A stretch of DNA of 64,000 nucleotides, taken from contig NZ_JAJATX010000002.1 of NCBI RefSeq assembly GCF_020866965.1, positions 112,317-176,316 of the forward strand. Reading direction: 5' to 3'. The notes beneath the pieces are model-generated. The model was not told where the DNA came from and searched no databases. It saw nothing but the letters and a program-made list of their open reading frames with translations. The DNA is from Microvirga roseola (GTDB lineage Bacteria; Pseudomonadota; Alphaproteobacteria; Rhizobiales; Beijerinckiaceae). Shown here one piece after another: positions 18,274-27,016 of the stretch (the stretch's first letter is position 1; each line of letters begins with the position of its first letter). The translations under genes were made by a program, and so were the position numbers.

Positions 18274-19383
18274 TCAGGCCTCCATCATGGCTGCGGAACT
18301 GCCGTCCGGAGATGCAGGGGAGCTAGCGCTCTCGAGCAGCATCTCAAGCTCCTTCGCCCTGCACGCGGATGTGTGCTCTGCGAGCGTTCTCTCCCGGCTC
18401 GCTTTCGCGATGCGCTGCAGTTCGGCCCTGGTGAGATCGAGAGCATCCACCGCCTCCTCCGTCGTCCGGGCAATGAGGATCTCCTCTCCAGGCTCGAAGA
18501 AGCTGTCCAATCCCTCCCAGTCGTCGGATAGAAGGGGCACGCCGCAAGCCGAGGCCTCGAAGAGCCGCCCCGACGGGCACCAGCCCATTTCAGCCATGGC
18601 CTGCCGGGTAATGTTGAGCGTGAGGCGCGACGACGAGAAGAATGCCGGATGCTCGGAAGGGGGCAGGTGCTTGACGAAGTAGATGTTGGGCTGCCAGGGA
18701 AAATCCTGCGGATACTGAGCTCCGCCGATCAGGAAGCGGAGGGAAGGCCGCAAGGTCGCAGGCTCGATGAAGAGACGCTCCAGCGCCGCCTGCCGGTCCT
18801 CCGCATAGGTTCCGAGGTAGGACAGGTCGGAGGCATAGTGCTCCTGGGCCTGAACCGGACGATGCACATCCGGATCCACATGCCCGTAGAGCGGCGCGAC
18901 CCGCTGCGCGCCGAGATCCGTCTGCAGACGGTCCAATGCACCGCCGCCGGTGTAGCTCAGGACGAGGTCGAAGTCCTTGAGGCCCCGTGGCCCGATATAG
19001 GGCACGGCCTCTTTGGCCTGGAGGCGGGAGAGGGTGACGGGAGTGTCCAGATCGTAGAAAATCCGCAGCCCGCGCGCTTCATCGAGCAGCAGCTCCGTCG
19101 CTGCAAGTCCATCCGGGCAATAGGATGTCACCATGGCGGCATTCGCATCGGCGATTTCAGCTTTTGCTCTGGACTGCACGGAGGTCCACTCGTCATAGAG
19201 CACGAGATCTCCTCCAGGAAGCTCGAAGAGATCGCGGTTCATGGCGTAGTAGGGCACATCCTTCTCGAAGAAGACCACCCTATGCCCCTGCCGGGCGAGG
19301 GCACGGCACAATCCCCGCCAGAGCGTTGCATGGCCGTTGCCCCAGGACGACGAGATGGTGAGGCCGAACACGACGATCTTCAT
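18274..19383 (-). CDS. CgeB-like glycosyltransferase (GT-B fold)
   Basis: 369 residues from the ATG at 19383; a longer upstream frame runs through the phosphatase gene and is rejected. Typical start VVFGLTISSSWGNGHA, then YDLDTPVTL mid-protein and the C-terminal donor-site block GRLFEASACGVPLLSD. The family is named after the Bacillus spore-crust protein CgeB. It is one of four related copies in the window and is closest to the gene at 27013, which shares SSSWGNGHAT and the DVPWYA/DVPYYA block. The ATGA overlap with the upstream phosphatase couples translation. Acceptor and sugar are unknown. Confidence 0.88.
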   Translation of the reverse strand: MKIVVFGLTISSSWGNGHATLWRGLCRALARQGHRVVFFEKDVPYYAMNRDLFELPGGDLVLYDEWTSVQSRAKAEIADANAAMVTSYCPDGLAATELLLDEARGLRIFYDLDTPVTLSRLQAKEAVPYIGPRGLKDFDLVLSYTGGGALDRLQTDLGAQRVAPLYGHVDPDVHRPVQAQEHYASDLSYLGTYAEDRQAALERLFIEPATLRPSLRFLIGGAQYPQDFPWQPNIYFVKHLPPSEHPAFFSSSRLTLNITRQAMAEMGWCPSGRLFEASACGVPLLSDDWEGLDSFFEPGEEILIARTTEEAVDALDLTRAELQRIAKASRERTLAEHTSACRAKELEMLLESASSPASPDGSSAAMMEA

Positions 19384-19979
19384 GCGGCGACCACCTCGTT
19401 CATGCGGAGAACCTTGGAGCCCCACTCGCCGACGGCAAGGGTGCTGATGGAGGCAGGCTCGACCTCGATGCGCGAACAAGCGTCGATGGGGAGTCCCAAA
19501 TGATAGAGCAGGGCAGCCTTGATTACGTCCCCATGGCTGACGAGGACGATCCTCCTTCCCGGATGGAGGGCGCGAAGTTCCTCTATCGCTCCGACGATTC
19601 GTATCTGCGCCTCCAGCATCGTCTCGCCTCCGGGAGGCCGGCTGACGCTGCGCGCGTTGTTCCACGATCTCCAGCGGGGGTCGTCTGCAAGGGCTTCGAA
19701 GTTTTTGCCGGTCCAGGAGCCGAATTCGATCTCCATGATGGCTTCGCAGGCTTCAGGGGTTAGCCCGACGCGCTCGGCAATTGGCTCAGCCGTCTCGCGG
19801 GCGCGCTCGAGCGGGCTGGTTCGGATGCAGGCGACGTCCTCGCGGGCAAGCCTCTCGGCCAGGCGCTGCGCCTGAGACCGCCCGAGGGCGCCCAGCGTCA
19901 CTCCTGGCATCCTGCCGCACAATACCGTCCCCACCCGGTCATGGGCCGCATGACGCACGAGAAGGAACGTGGTTGTCAT
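19380..19979 (-). CDS. histidine phosphatase superfamily protein (phosphoglycerate mutase-like)
   Basis: 199 residues. The catalytic motif is LVRHAA (R9, H10) with the RHA variant of RHG; EIEFGSW supplies the acidic residue, and VSHGDVIKA near residue 155 the second histidine. It is cytoplasmic. Family members dephosphorylate small phospho-compounds such as alpha-ribazole phosphate or sugar phosphates. It lies 18 bases after the inositol-3-phosphate synthase gene, and no inositol monophosphatase gene is near, so it may release free myo-inositol or dephosphorylate a glycosylated intermediate. That role is inferred from position only. Confidence 0.85.
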   Translation of the reverse strand: MTTTFLLVRHAAHDRVGTVLCGRMPGVTLGALGRSQAQRLAERLAREDVACIRTSPLERARETAEPIAERVGLTPEACEAIMEIEFGSWTGKNFEALADDPRWRSWNNARSVSRPPGGETMLEAQIRIVGAIEELRALHPGRRIVLVSHGDVIKAALLYHLGLPIDACSRIEVEPASISTLAVGEWGSKVLRMNEVVAA

Positions 19980-19997
19980 GCGCGTGCCTCCCCGGTC

Positions 19998-21080
19998 TTA
20001 TTCATCGTCGCCGTTGACGAAACGGATGGTCCTCTCGCGAGCCTCGTTGTCGGTGAACTGCTGCGGCGGCGACTTCATGAAATAGCTGGACGGGCCTGTA
20101 AGCGCGCCGCCGATCTTGCGGTCCATGGCCAGCTTCGCGCATCGGACGGCATCGATGACGATACCGGCGGAGTTGGGCGAGTCCCACACTTCCAGCTTCA
20201 GCTCCACATTGAGCGGAACGCCGCCGAAGGCTGTGCCTTCCATGCGGATATAGGCCCATTTGCGGTCTGTGAGCCACGGCACATGATCGCTCGGGCCCAC
20301 ATGGATGTCGCTGGCGGGGAGGGGGATGTCGAGCTGGCTCGATACGGCCTGAGTCTTGGAGATCTTCTTCGATTCCAAGCGCTCCCGCTCCAGCATGTTC
20401 TGAAAATCGGTATTGCCGCCGAAATTGAGCTGATAGGTGCGGTCGAGCCGCACGCCGCGCTCGCGGAAGAGGTTCGCGAGCATGCGGTGGACGATGGTGG
20501 CGCCGACCTGGCTCTTGATGTCGTCGCCGACGATGGGCAGCCCCCGCTCCTCGAAGCGCTTGCGCCATTCGGGGTTGGAGGCGATGAACACGGGGATGCA
20601 GTTCACGAAGGCGCAGCCTGCCTGGAGCGCCCGCTCCGCATACCATTCGGTCGCCTTCTGAGAGCCCACGGGCAGGTAGGAGACGAGAACGTCCGTCCGC
20701 GACTGCTTCAGGATTTCGGTGACCTCTGCCTCGTCTACCTGGGATTCCTCGATCTCGTCCCGCAGATACTTGCCGAGGCCGTCAAGGGTCTTGCCGCGAT
20801 GGACGATGATGCCGCTCTCAGGCACGGAGGCGAAACGCTGCGTGTTGTTGGGGCTGGCGAAAATGGCCTCGGAGACGTCCCGGCCGACCTTCGAAGCGTT
20901 CACATCGAAAGCGGAAGAAATCTCGACGTCGCCGATGTGGTAGCCGCCGAGTTCGACATTCATCAGCCCGGGAATGGGCTCATTGCCTTTCGCGTCCTTA
21001 TAATAGGAGAGACCCTGTACGAAGGACGAGGCGCAATTGCCGACGCCCACGATTCCGACGCGGACCTTTCTCGAACTCAT
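19998..21080 (-). CDS. ino1: inositol-3-phosphate synthase
   Basis: 360 residues from the ATG at 21080, with AAGGAG seven bases upstream; an in-frame upstream ATG at 21122 lacks one. It converts glucose-6-phosphate to 1D-myo-inositol 3-phosphate using NAD. The N-terminal NAD-binding motif is VGVGNCASS. The catalytic/dimerisation domain includes [12 protein letters not shown] and the lysine-rich [10 protein letters not shown]. The length matches the short actinobacterial/archaeal type rather than the 500-residue eukaryotic type. First gene of the minus operon, with a consensus EcfG-type promoter about 100 bases upstream, it commits carbon to an inositol product. Confidence 0.95.
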   Translation of the reverse strand: MSSRKVRVGIVGVGNCASSFVQGLSYYKDAKGNEPIPGLMNVELGGYHIGDVEISSAFDVNASKVGRDVSEAIFASPNNTQRFASVPESGIIVHRGKTLDGLGKYLRDEIEESQVDEAEVTEILKQSRTDVLVSYLPVGSQKATEWYAERALQAGCAFVNCIPVFIASNPEWRKRFEERGLPIVGDDIKSQVGATIVHRMLANLFRERGVRLDRTYQLNFGGNTDFQNMLERERLESKKISKTQAVSSQLDIPLPASDIHVGPSDHVPWLTDRKWAYIRMEGTAFGGVPLNVELKLEVWDSPNSAGIVIDAVRCAKLAMDRKIGGALTGPSSYFMKSPPQQFTDNEARERTIRFVNGDDE

Positions 21081-21186
21081 AACGGATCTCCTTGTGCGGC
21101 CGCATGGAGCCTCGCCACTCAAGGGCTAATCCGGAAGGCGAACTAGCACCTTCCGGCCCGGCAACAATTCTCCAAGCTTGGCCGTC

Positions 21187-21212
21187 AACGTCCGAATGGC
21201 TCCGGTTGTTCC
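21187..21212 (-). promoter_or_regulatory. EcfG-type (general stress response) promoter for the ino1 operon
   Basis: On the minus strand GGAAC (21212-21208), a 17-base spacer, then CGTT (21190-21187). This matches the alphaproteobacterial EcfG sigma consensus GGAAC-N16/17-CGTT exactly. Transcription would start near 21180, about 100 bases before ino1. Confidence 0.75.
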
Positions 21213-21277
21213 GCTCCTGACCCCTCCCTTTGAGACTCTTGTCTTCCGGGACCGGCGCCCAACCTACCCGAGATGCA

Positions 21278-21302
21278 GGAACAAAGAAGAAGCTGCCGCG
21301 TT
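21278..21302 (+). promoter_or_regulatory. EcfG-type (general stress response) promoter for the epimerase-glycosyltransferase operon
   Basis: GGAAC at 21278-21282, a 16-base spacer, then CGTT at 21299-21302: an exact consensus match on the plus strand. Transcription would start near 21309, about 110 bases before the GTG at 21418. Its mirror-image partner at 21187-21212 makes chance unlikely. Confidence 0.75.
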
Positions 21303-21417
21303 GGCATGGCGTAAGGCCAAGCTTGGAGGGGCAGCCTTCATGGTGCCCGCCATCTCACTTGGTCTGTCCTGGCACTTTCCTCGGCATTGAGCCGCAAAAC
21401 TGATCCGGAGGCAACAC

Positions 21418-22530
21418 GTGGCGGATACGATCCTCATCACCGGCGGCGCGGGCTTCATTGGCCGCTATGTTGCGCGCGCCTGTCTGGAACGCGGGCATCG
21501 TGTTCGCGTGCTCGACAGCCTGATCGAGCAGGTTCATGGGGAGAAGACGCAGGCCGATGGACTGGATCCCGAAGTCGAGGTCGTCGTTGGTGACGTGCGC
21601 GACGAGACCGCGATCCTGCGGGCCCTGAAAGGGGTCACCAAGGTTGTCCACCTTGCGGCCGAGGTCGGCGTCGGCCAGAGCATGTATGCCGTCGACCGTT
21701 ATATCTCCGTAAACGATTACGGCACGGCTGTCCTCTTCCAGCAGCTCATCGACAACCCGGTGAAACGCGTCGTCGTGGCTTCCTCCATGAGCATCTACGG
21801 AGAGGGCCTTTATCGTGATGCGGAGGGGCGGATCATGGAGGACGTGATTCGCACGCCGCGCACGAAGGAGAGCGACCCTTGGGATCCGCTGGATTCGAAG
21901 GGCCGTCCGCTTGTTCCCGTGCCAACGCCCGAATGGAAAAAGCCTGCGTTGGCGTCCGTCTATGCCCTGTCGAAGTATGTCCAGGAACGGCTCACCCTGA
22001 CCCTCTGTCCGGCTTACGGCATGGAGGGCGTGGCGCTCCGGCTTTGGAACGCGTACGGGCCGGGGCAGGCCCTGTCCAATCCCTATACCGGCGTTCTCGC
22101 CATCTTCGCCTCGCGGCTCCACAACGGCCAGCCGCCGATGATCTTCGAGGATGGTCAGCAGCGGCGCGACTTCGTGCATGTGGAGGACGTGGCGCAGGCT
22201 TTCGTTCTGGCGCTGGAGCATGAGAAAGCGGCGGGCGGCATCTACAATGTCGGCAGCGGCCAGGACCGAACGGTTTCCGAAGTGGCGGAGCTCCTGGCCC
22301 AGGCCATGAACAAATCCATTGCGCCGGAGATCGCCGGCAAGGCGCGCATCGGCGACATTCGCCACTGCATCGCCGACATCACCAGGATCCAGCAGGAATT
22401 GGGCTACAAGGCGAAGAAGGACTTCTCGGAAGGTCTTGCGGAGCTCGCCGAGTGGGTCGCCCAGCAGGAGGCGAAGGACCTCGTGCAGGAAGCCCGCAAG
22501 GAACTCGAAGCAAGAGGCCTTGTGGCATGA
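21418..22530 (+). CDS. NAD-dependent sugar-nucleotide epimerase/dehydratase (dTDP-L-rhamnose 4-epimerase-like)
   Basis: 370 residues with a GTG start preceded by GGAGG six bases upstream. Extended SDR: the NAD motif TGGAGFIG is near residue 8, the serine region is SSMSIYGEG, and the catalytic YALSK supplies Y and K. The segment NPYTGVLAIFASRL followed by EDGQQRRDFVH is typical of dTDP-L-rhamnose or UDP-glucose 4-epimerase branches. No rhamnose-synthesis genes are in the window, so the substrate is open. First gene of the plus operon, with an EcfG-type promoter upstream and an ATGA overlap with the next gene. Confidence 0.87.
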   Translation: MADTILITGGAGFIGRYVARACLERGHRVRVLDSLIEQVHGEKTQADGLDPEVEVVVGDVRDETAILRALKGVTKVVHLAAEVGVGQSMYAVDRYISVNDYGTAVLFQQLIDNPVKRVVVASSMSIYGEGLYRDAEGRIMEDVIRTPRTKESDPWDPLDSKGRPLVPVPTPEWKKPALASVYALSKYVQERLTLTLCPAYGMEGVALRLWNAYGPGQALSNPYTGVLAIFASRLHNGQPPMIFEDGQQRRDFVHVEDVAQAFVLALEHEKAAGGIYNVGSGQDRTVSEVAELLAQAMNKSIAPEIAGKARIGDIRHCIADITRIQQELGYKAKKDFSEGLAELAEWVAQQEAKDLVQEARKELEARGLVA

Positions 22531-23642
22531 CAGAGTCGCGTCCCCAGAGTAGCGCACCCGCCGTTCTCCGCCGCAAGCCCATCCTCATCACCGGTGGAGC
22601 CGGCTTCATCGGCTCCAATCTCGCCGACCGTTTTGCGAGCGAGGGCCACGATGTTTTGGTCTACGACGCGCTGGCGCGCCCGGGCGTCGACCGGAATCTC
22701 GAGTGGCTGAAAAAGCGGCATCCGGGCAAGGTCTCGGCGGTCATCGGCGATATCCGCGACGAGACGGCGGTTGCGGATGCAGCCGGCGAGGCGCAGGCCG
22801 TTTTCCACATGGCCGCGCAGGTTGCGGTCACGACGAGTCTCGCCGATCCGCGCGAAGATTTCGAGATCAACATTCGCGGCACCCTGAATCTCCTCGATGC
22901 GCTGCGCCGGCGTAGCGAGCCTATACCCTTGATCTTCGCCTCCACGAACAAGGTCTATGGCGACCTCGCGGATGTGGAGCTCGATAAAACGAACGATGCC
23001 TATGTCCCGCGGGACCCGGCGATCCGCGATAAAGGCATTGGAGAGGCACGCCCGCTCGACTTCCACACGCCCTATGGCTGCTCGAAGGGCGCTGCCGACC
23101 AGTACGTCCTCGATTATGCCCGCTCGTTTGACATCCCGACCTGCGTGATGCGGATGAGCTGCATCTATGGCCAGCGGCAGATGGGAACAGAAGACCAGGG
23201 CTGGGTCGCTCATTTCCTGATCCGTGCGCTCGAAGGCGAGCCGATCACGATCTACGGAGACGGCTGTCAGGTTCGCGATATTCTCGATATTTCCGATGCT
23301 GTTTCAGCCTATGCCTCTGCCTGGAAGCATATCGGCTCCGCGAAGGGGCGCGCCTTCAATCTCGGTGGCGGGCCTTCGAACGCGATTAGCCTGAAGCAGC
23401 TCATCGTTCACATCGAAGATGTGATCGGACGCCCAGTGGAGGCGATCTATTCCGACTGGCGTGCCGGAGATCAGCGCTATTACGTCTCCGATACCCGGCT
23501 CGCGGCCGGTGAACTCGGGCTCAAGCCCCCCATACCTTGGCGCAAAGGCATCGCGAATCTTGCGCGCTGGCTGCAGGAGGAGCGAGTGTCCCTGCCAGCG
23601 ATGCCTGACATCCGTCTGCAGGCCGTAGGGGCGCTGTCATGA
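22527..23642 (+). CDS. NAD-dependent epimerase (CDP-paratose 2-epimerase/tyvelose epimerase-like)
   Basis: 371 residues from the ATG at 22527, which overlaps the previous stop (ATGA). Extended SDR with TGGAGFIGSN, the serine region STNKVYGD and the catalytic YGCSK. The segments ASTNKVYGDL, RMSCIYGQRQMGTEDQGWV and the insert PRDPAIRDKGIGE resemble CDP-paratose 2-epimerases (RfbE). Those act on C2 of a CDP-sugar. No CDP-sugar synthesis genes are present here, so I take only the fold and an epimerase role as secure. It supplies a sugar donor to the downstream glycosyltransferases. Confidence 0.87.
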   Translation: MTESRPQSSAPAVLRRKPILITGGAGFIGSNLADRFASEGHDVLVYDALARPGVDRNLEWLKKRHPGKVSAVIGDIRDETAVADAAGEAQAVFHMAAQVAVTTSLADPREDFEINIRGTLNLLDALRRRSEPIPLIFASTNKVYGDLADVELDKTNDAYVPRDPAIRDKGIGEARPLDFHTPYGCSKGAADQYVLDYARSFDIPTCVMRMSCIYGQRQMGTEDQGWVAHFLIRALEGEPITIYGDGCQVRDILDISDAVSAYASAWKHIGSAKGRAFNLGGGPSNAISLKQLIVHIEDVIGRPVEAIYSDWRAGDQRYYVSDTRLAAGELGLKPPIPWRKGIANLARWLQEERVSLPAMPDIRLQAVGALS

Positions 23643-23695
23643 GCGCCGCGGACCTATGCATCGAAGTCTCGGAGGCCGCATGTCGGCATCCGTAA
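23639..23695 (+). other. possible 18-codon leader ORF at the epimerase-GT4 junction
   Basis: An ATG overlapping the epimerase stop (ATGA, 23639) opens an 18-residue frame ending at TAA 23693-23695, inside the start of the GT4 gene. Other ATGA overlaps in this operon open real genes. It may couple translation to the next gene, or be chance. Confidence 0.25.
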
Positions 23696-24816
23696 CCGGA
23701 AATCGAAAACTCCGCGTGCTCATGACTGCCGATGCAGTGGGCGGCGTTTGGCAGTATGCGCTTGATCTGGCGGAGGGACTGCGCCTCCAGGGCGTGGAGA
23801 CGATCCTCGCCGTGCTCGGGCCCACTCCGTCCGAGGACCAGCGGGAGACCGCACAGAAGGCCGGTATCGAGCTGCTTTTGACCAGCCTGCCGCTAGACTG
23901 GACGGCCGATGCTCCGCATGAGGTCGAGGAAGCCGGTCGCGTCATTGCGCGCATCGCTCGTGATCCCGCACCGGACATTGTTCATCTCAATAATCCGGCC
24001 CTTGCGGCAAGCGCCGCATTCGAGGTTCCCGTCGTTGCCGTCTGCCACTCCTGTGTCGCTACTTGGTGGCAGGCAGTTCGCGGCGGTCCTCTGCCGGATG
24101 AATTCGTCTGGCGCACGGATCTCCTGCGGCGGGGGTATGAGAGGGCCGACAGGCTGCTTGCTCCGACCGCCGCCTTCGCGCGCCTGACCGCTCAAAGCTA
24201 TGATTTGAAGGAGATACCGGTCGTCGTTCGGAATGGCCGTCGTATTTCGCAGATCGAGCGACGGGCTTCGAGCCAACCGTTCGCCTTCACCGCCGGCCGC
24301 CTGTGGGACGAGGGCAAGAACCTGGCCTGTCTCGACCGCGCAGCCTCGCGCATCGCAATTCCTGTGCTCGCCGCCGGGCCTCTCCAGGGCCCCAATCGTG
24401 TGTCCGCTGCGGCCCATCATGTCAGGGCGCTCGGCCGTTTGAGCGATGCGGAGGTTGCCCGGTATCTTGCCGAAGGGCCGGTTTTCGTCTCGACCGCCCG
24501 CTATGAGCCCTTCGGTCTCGCCGTCCTCGAAGCGGCCCAGGCCGGCTGCGCTCTCATCTTGTCCGACATTCCCACTTTGCGGGAGCTGTGGGAGGACGCC
24601 GCCGTCTTCGTGCAGCCTGATGATGACCAGGCACTGGCTGGTGAGATCCAGCGCCTTGCGCAGGAGTCCGAGGCGCGGCGCGCTCTGGGAGAGGCCGCGG
24701 CCTTGCGGGCCCGCACATACAGCGTGGAGGCCATGAGCGCCGGGGTGCTCTCCGCCTATCGCGCTCTGCTTCCATCGAGAACGGACAGATCCCCGTTGGA
24801 GGGGGCGGCTGCATGA
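23680..24816 (+). CDS. glycosyltransferase family 4-type (GT-B)
   Basis: 378 residues from the ATG at 23680, with GGAGG at 23671-23675; an upstream ATG at 23656 has no ribosome site. The N-terminal block MTADAVGGVWQYALDLA is the glycine-rich acceptor loop of GT4 enzymes. The C-terminal EPFGLAVLEAAQAGCALILSD is the E-x7-E donor-binding motif of retaining GT4 transferases. There is no signal peptide; it is cytoplasmic or peripheral. It is the only non-CgeB glycosyltransferase in the operon and may add the first sugar. It overlaps the next gene by ATGA at 24813. Confidence 0.9.
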   Translation: MSASVTGNRKLRVLMTADAVGGVWQYALDLAEGLRLQGVETILAVLGPTPSEDQRETAQKAGIELLLTSLPLDWTADAPHEVEEAGRVIARIARDPAPDIVHLNNPALAASAAFEVPVVAVCHSCVATWWQAVRGGPLPDEFVWRTDLLRRGYERADRLLAPTAAFARLTAQSYDLKEIPVVVRNGRRISQIERRASSQPFAFTAGRLWDEGKNLACLDRAASRIAIPVLAAGPLQGPNRVSAAAHHVRALGRLSDAEVARYLAEGPVFVSTARYEPFGLAVLEAAQAGCALILSDIPTLRELWEDAAVFVQPDDDQALAGEIQRLAQESEARRALGEAAALRARTYSVEAMSAGVLSAYRALLPSRTDRSPLEGAAA

Positions 24817-25925
24817 AGTTCGTCTATTTCACCCATTCCCTTGCCTCCTGCTGGAACCACGGCAACGCCCATTTCCTTCGCGGCGTGCTGCGCGACCTCA
24901 TCCGTCGCGGCCATGAGGTTGTCGCCTATGAGCCGGCGGGCTCCTGGAGCCTGGGGAACCTTCTGGGCGATCACGGCAAGGCAGGGCTCAAAGCCTATCA
25001 AAGCCTCTATCCGGAGCTCAGCTCCCGTTTCTTCGATCCGCAGATCAATCTCGACGAAGCCCTGGGCGACTCCGATGTGGTCATCGTGCACGAATGGAAC
25101 GAACCATGGCTCGTTGCCGCCATCGGCAAGATGCGCAGGAGGGGCGCGAATTTCACGCTCCTCTTCCACGACACCCATCACCGTGCGGTCAGCGATCCCA
25201 ATGCCATCCGCCAGTTCGACCTCGACGGCTATGACGGCGTTCTTGCCTTCGGCGAGACCCTGGCCGAGGTCTATCGCCGCTGGGGCTGGAGCAGCCGTGT
25301 CCATGTCTGGCACGAGGCTGCCGATACGAGGCTCTTCCATCCGCCTGCCGAGGAGATAGAGCGTAAAGGACTCGTCTGGATCGGCAACTGGGGCGACGGC
25401 GAGCGCAATGCGGAACTCGAAAGCTTCCTCTTCCGCCCTGCACGGACGGTCGGACTGCCGCTGGAAATCTATGGCGTCCGGTATCCGGATCATGCGCTCG
25501 ACATGCTCTCCCGCTATGGGGTGACCTATCGTGGCTGGCTCCCTAACGCCCGCGCGCCGGAAGTCTTTGCGCGGCATCTTGCAACCGTGCACGTGCCGCG
25601 CCGGTTCTATGTGGACATGCTGCCAGGCATCCCGACGATCCGCGTCTTCGAGGCCTTGGCTTGCGGCATTCCCCTCGTCTCGGCACCCTGGCACGACTCG
25701 GAGGGCTTGTTCAGCCCCGGAACCGACTATCTGGTCGCCAAGGACGAGAGTGAGATGGAGCGTCATCTCACGGCTATCCGCCAGGATCCGGATCTGCGAC
25801 GTTCACTCGTCGAGAGCGGCCTTGCCGCCATCCGCAGCCGCCATTCCTGCGCCCACCGGGTCGATCAGCTCCTCGCCATTCTCGATACGTATCGCGCTGA
25901 CGCGCCACTGGAGATATCTGCATGA
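24813..25925 (+). CDS. CgeB-like glycosyltransferase
   Basis: 370 residues. It starts VYFTHSLASCWNHGNAHFLRG, a variant of the SSSWGNGHAT block seen in two paralogues. The C-terminal donor block is RVFEALACGIPLVSAPW, then an SPGTDYLVAKD segment typical of glycosyltransferase group 1 C-termini. It contains the HDTHHRAV motif after the first domain, replacing the YDIDTPVT motif of the 18274 and 27013 copies, which suggests a different donor or acceptor. Coupled by ATGA overlaps on both sides. Confidence 0.88.
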   Translation: MKFVYFTHSLASCWNHGNAHFLRGVLRDLIRRGHEVVAYEPAGSWSLGNLLGDHGKAGLKAYQSLYPELSSRFFDPQINLDEALGDSDVVIVHEWNEPWLVAAIGKMRRRGANFTLLFHDTHHRAVSDPNAIRQFDLDGYDGVLAFGETLAEVYRRWGWSSRVHVWHEAADTRLFHPPAEEIERKGLVWIGNWGDGERNAELESFLFRPARTVGLPLEIYGVRYPDHALDMLSRYGVTYRGWLPNARAPEVFARHLATVHVPRRFYVDMLPGIPTIRVFEALACGIPLVSAPWHDSEGLFSPGTDYLVAKDESEMERHLTAIRQDPDLRRSLVESGLAAIRSRHSCAHRVDQLLAILDTYRADAPLEISA

Positions 25926-27016
25926 AGATCGCGTTCTACGGTTCCAGTCTTCTGTCGTCCTACTGGAACGGCGCCGCCACCTATTACCGGGGCATGCTCA
26001 GCGATCTCGCGCGCCGCGGCTATGACATCACCTTCTATGAGCCCGATGCCTTCGACCGCCAGCAGCATCGGGACATCGAGCCGCCGGAATGGGCGGAAGT
26101 GAAGGTCTACCCGGCGACGGAGGCCGCCATGCGCAGCGTGGTCGCCGAGGCTGCGAAGGCCGACGTGGTGGTGAAAGCCTCGGGTGTCGGCGTCTTCGAC
26201 AAGGAATTGCTGGAAGGCGTGGTCGCCTCTTCCCGTCCCGACGCGATCCGCATCTTCTGGGATGTGGATGCGCCTGCGACCCTCGCCGAACTGCGCGAGA
26301 GCCCGGATCATCCCCTTCACCGCACGATGCCGGCCCTCGATCTCGTGCTGACCTATGGCGGCGGCCCGCCGGTCATCGAGGCCTATGAGAGATTCGGCGC
26401 ACGCCGCTGCATCCCAATCTACAATGCCCTCGATCCTTCGACCCATCACCCGGTGCCGGCTGACGAGCGCTTCAGGGCGGACCTGTCCTTCCTGGGCAAC
26501 CGTCTGCCGGATCGCGAAGCCCGCGTGGAGCAGTTCTTCCTGGAGCCTGCCGCACGCCTGCCAGACCGGAGCTTCCTCATCGGCGGAAACGGCTGGGAGA
26601 CCAAGGGCATGCCGTCGAACGTGCGCCATATCGGCCACGTCTATACGCGCGATCACAACGCCTTCAATACCAGCCCGCTCGCCGTACTCAACATTGCCCG
26701 CGATTCCATGGCCACCACCGGATTCTCGCCGGCGACGCGTGTGTTCGAGGCTGCGGGTGCAGGCGCATGCCTCATCACCGACGCCTGGATCGGCCTCGAA
26801 CTCTTCCTCAGGGAAGGCGAGGAGGTTCTGGTCGCGCGTGACGGCAAGGACGTCGCGGACCATGTGGAGGCGTTGACGCCCGAGCGCGCCAAAGCCATCG
26901 GCGATGCAGCGCGGGCGCGGATCATGGCCGAGCACACCTACGAAAGGCGCGGCGCGGAAGTCGATGCGATCCTGCGGAAGGAAGCGTCCCTGAAGCGCGA
27001 AAGGAGCGTCGCGTGA
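25922..27016 (+). CDS. CgeB-like glycosyltransferase
   Basis: 364 residues, starting IAFYGSSLLSSYWNGAATYYRG. It has FWDVDAPATLAEL, equivalent to the YDxDTPVTL motif of its paralogues, and LTYGGGPPVIEAYERFG. The C-terminal donor block is TRVFEAAGAGACLITDAW, followed by LREGEEVLVARD. Both ends overlap neighbours (ATGA at 25922, GTGA at 27013). It is one of three consecutive family members, probably derived by tandem duplication with strong divergence, each likely adding one residue to a short chain. Confidence 0.88.
   Translation: MKIAFYGSSLLSSYWNGAATYYRGMLSDLARRGYDITFYEPDAFDRQQHRDIEPPEWAEVKVYPATEAAMRSVVAEAAKADVVVKASGVGVFDKELLEGVVASSRPDAIRIFWDVDAPATLAELRESPDHPLHRTMPALDLVLTYGGGPPVIEAYERFGARRCIPIYNALDPSTHHPVPADERFRADLSFLGNRLPDREARVEQFFLEPAARLPDRSFLIGGNGWETKGMPSNVRHIGHVYTRDHNAFNTSPLAVLNIARDSMATTGFSPATRVFEAAGAGACLITDAWIGLELFLREGEEVLVARDGKDVADHVEALTPERAKAIGDAARARIMAEHTYERRGAEVDAILRKEASLKRERSVA

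Larger units (their letters stand above)
21081..21417. other. divergent promoter region of the two glycan operons
   Basis: A 337-base spacer with no credible gene. It holds two outward-facing EcfG-type promoters, given separately, with leaders of about 100-110 bases on each side, and an imperfect match to GGCCAAGCTTGG near 21315-21327. The ribosome sites of ino1 (AAGGAG) and of the epimerase (GGAGG, 21407-21411) mark its edges. Confidence 0.8.
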
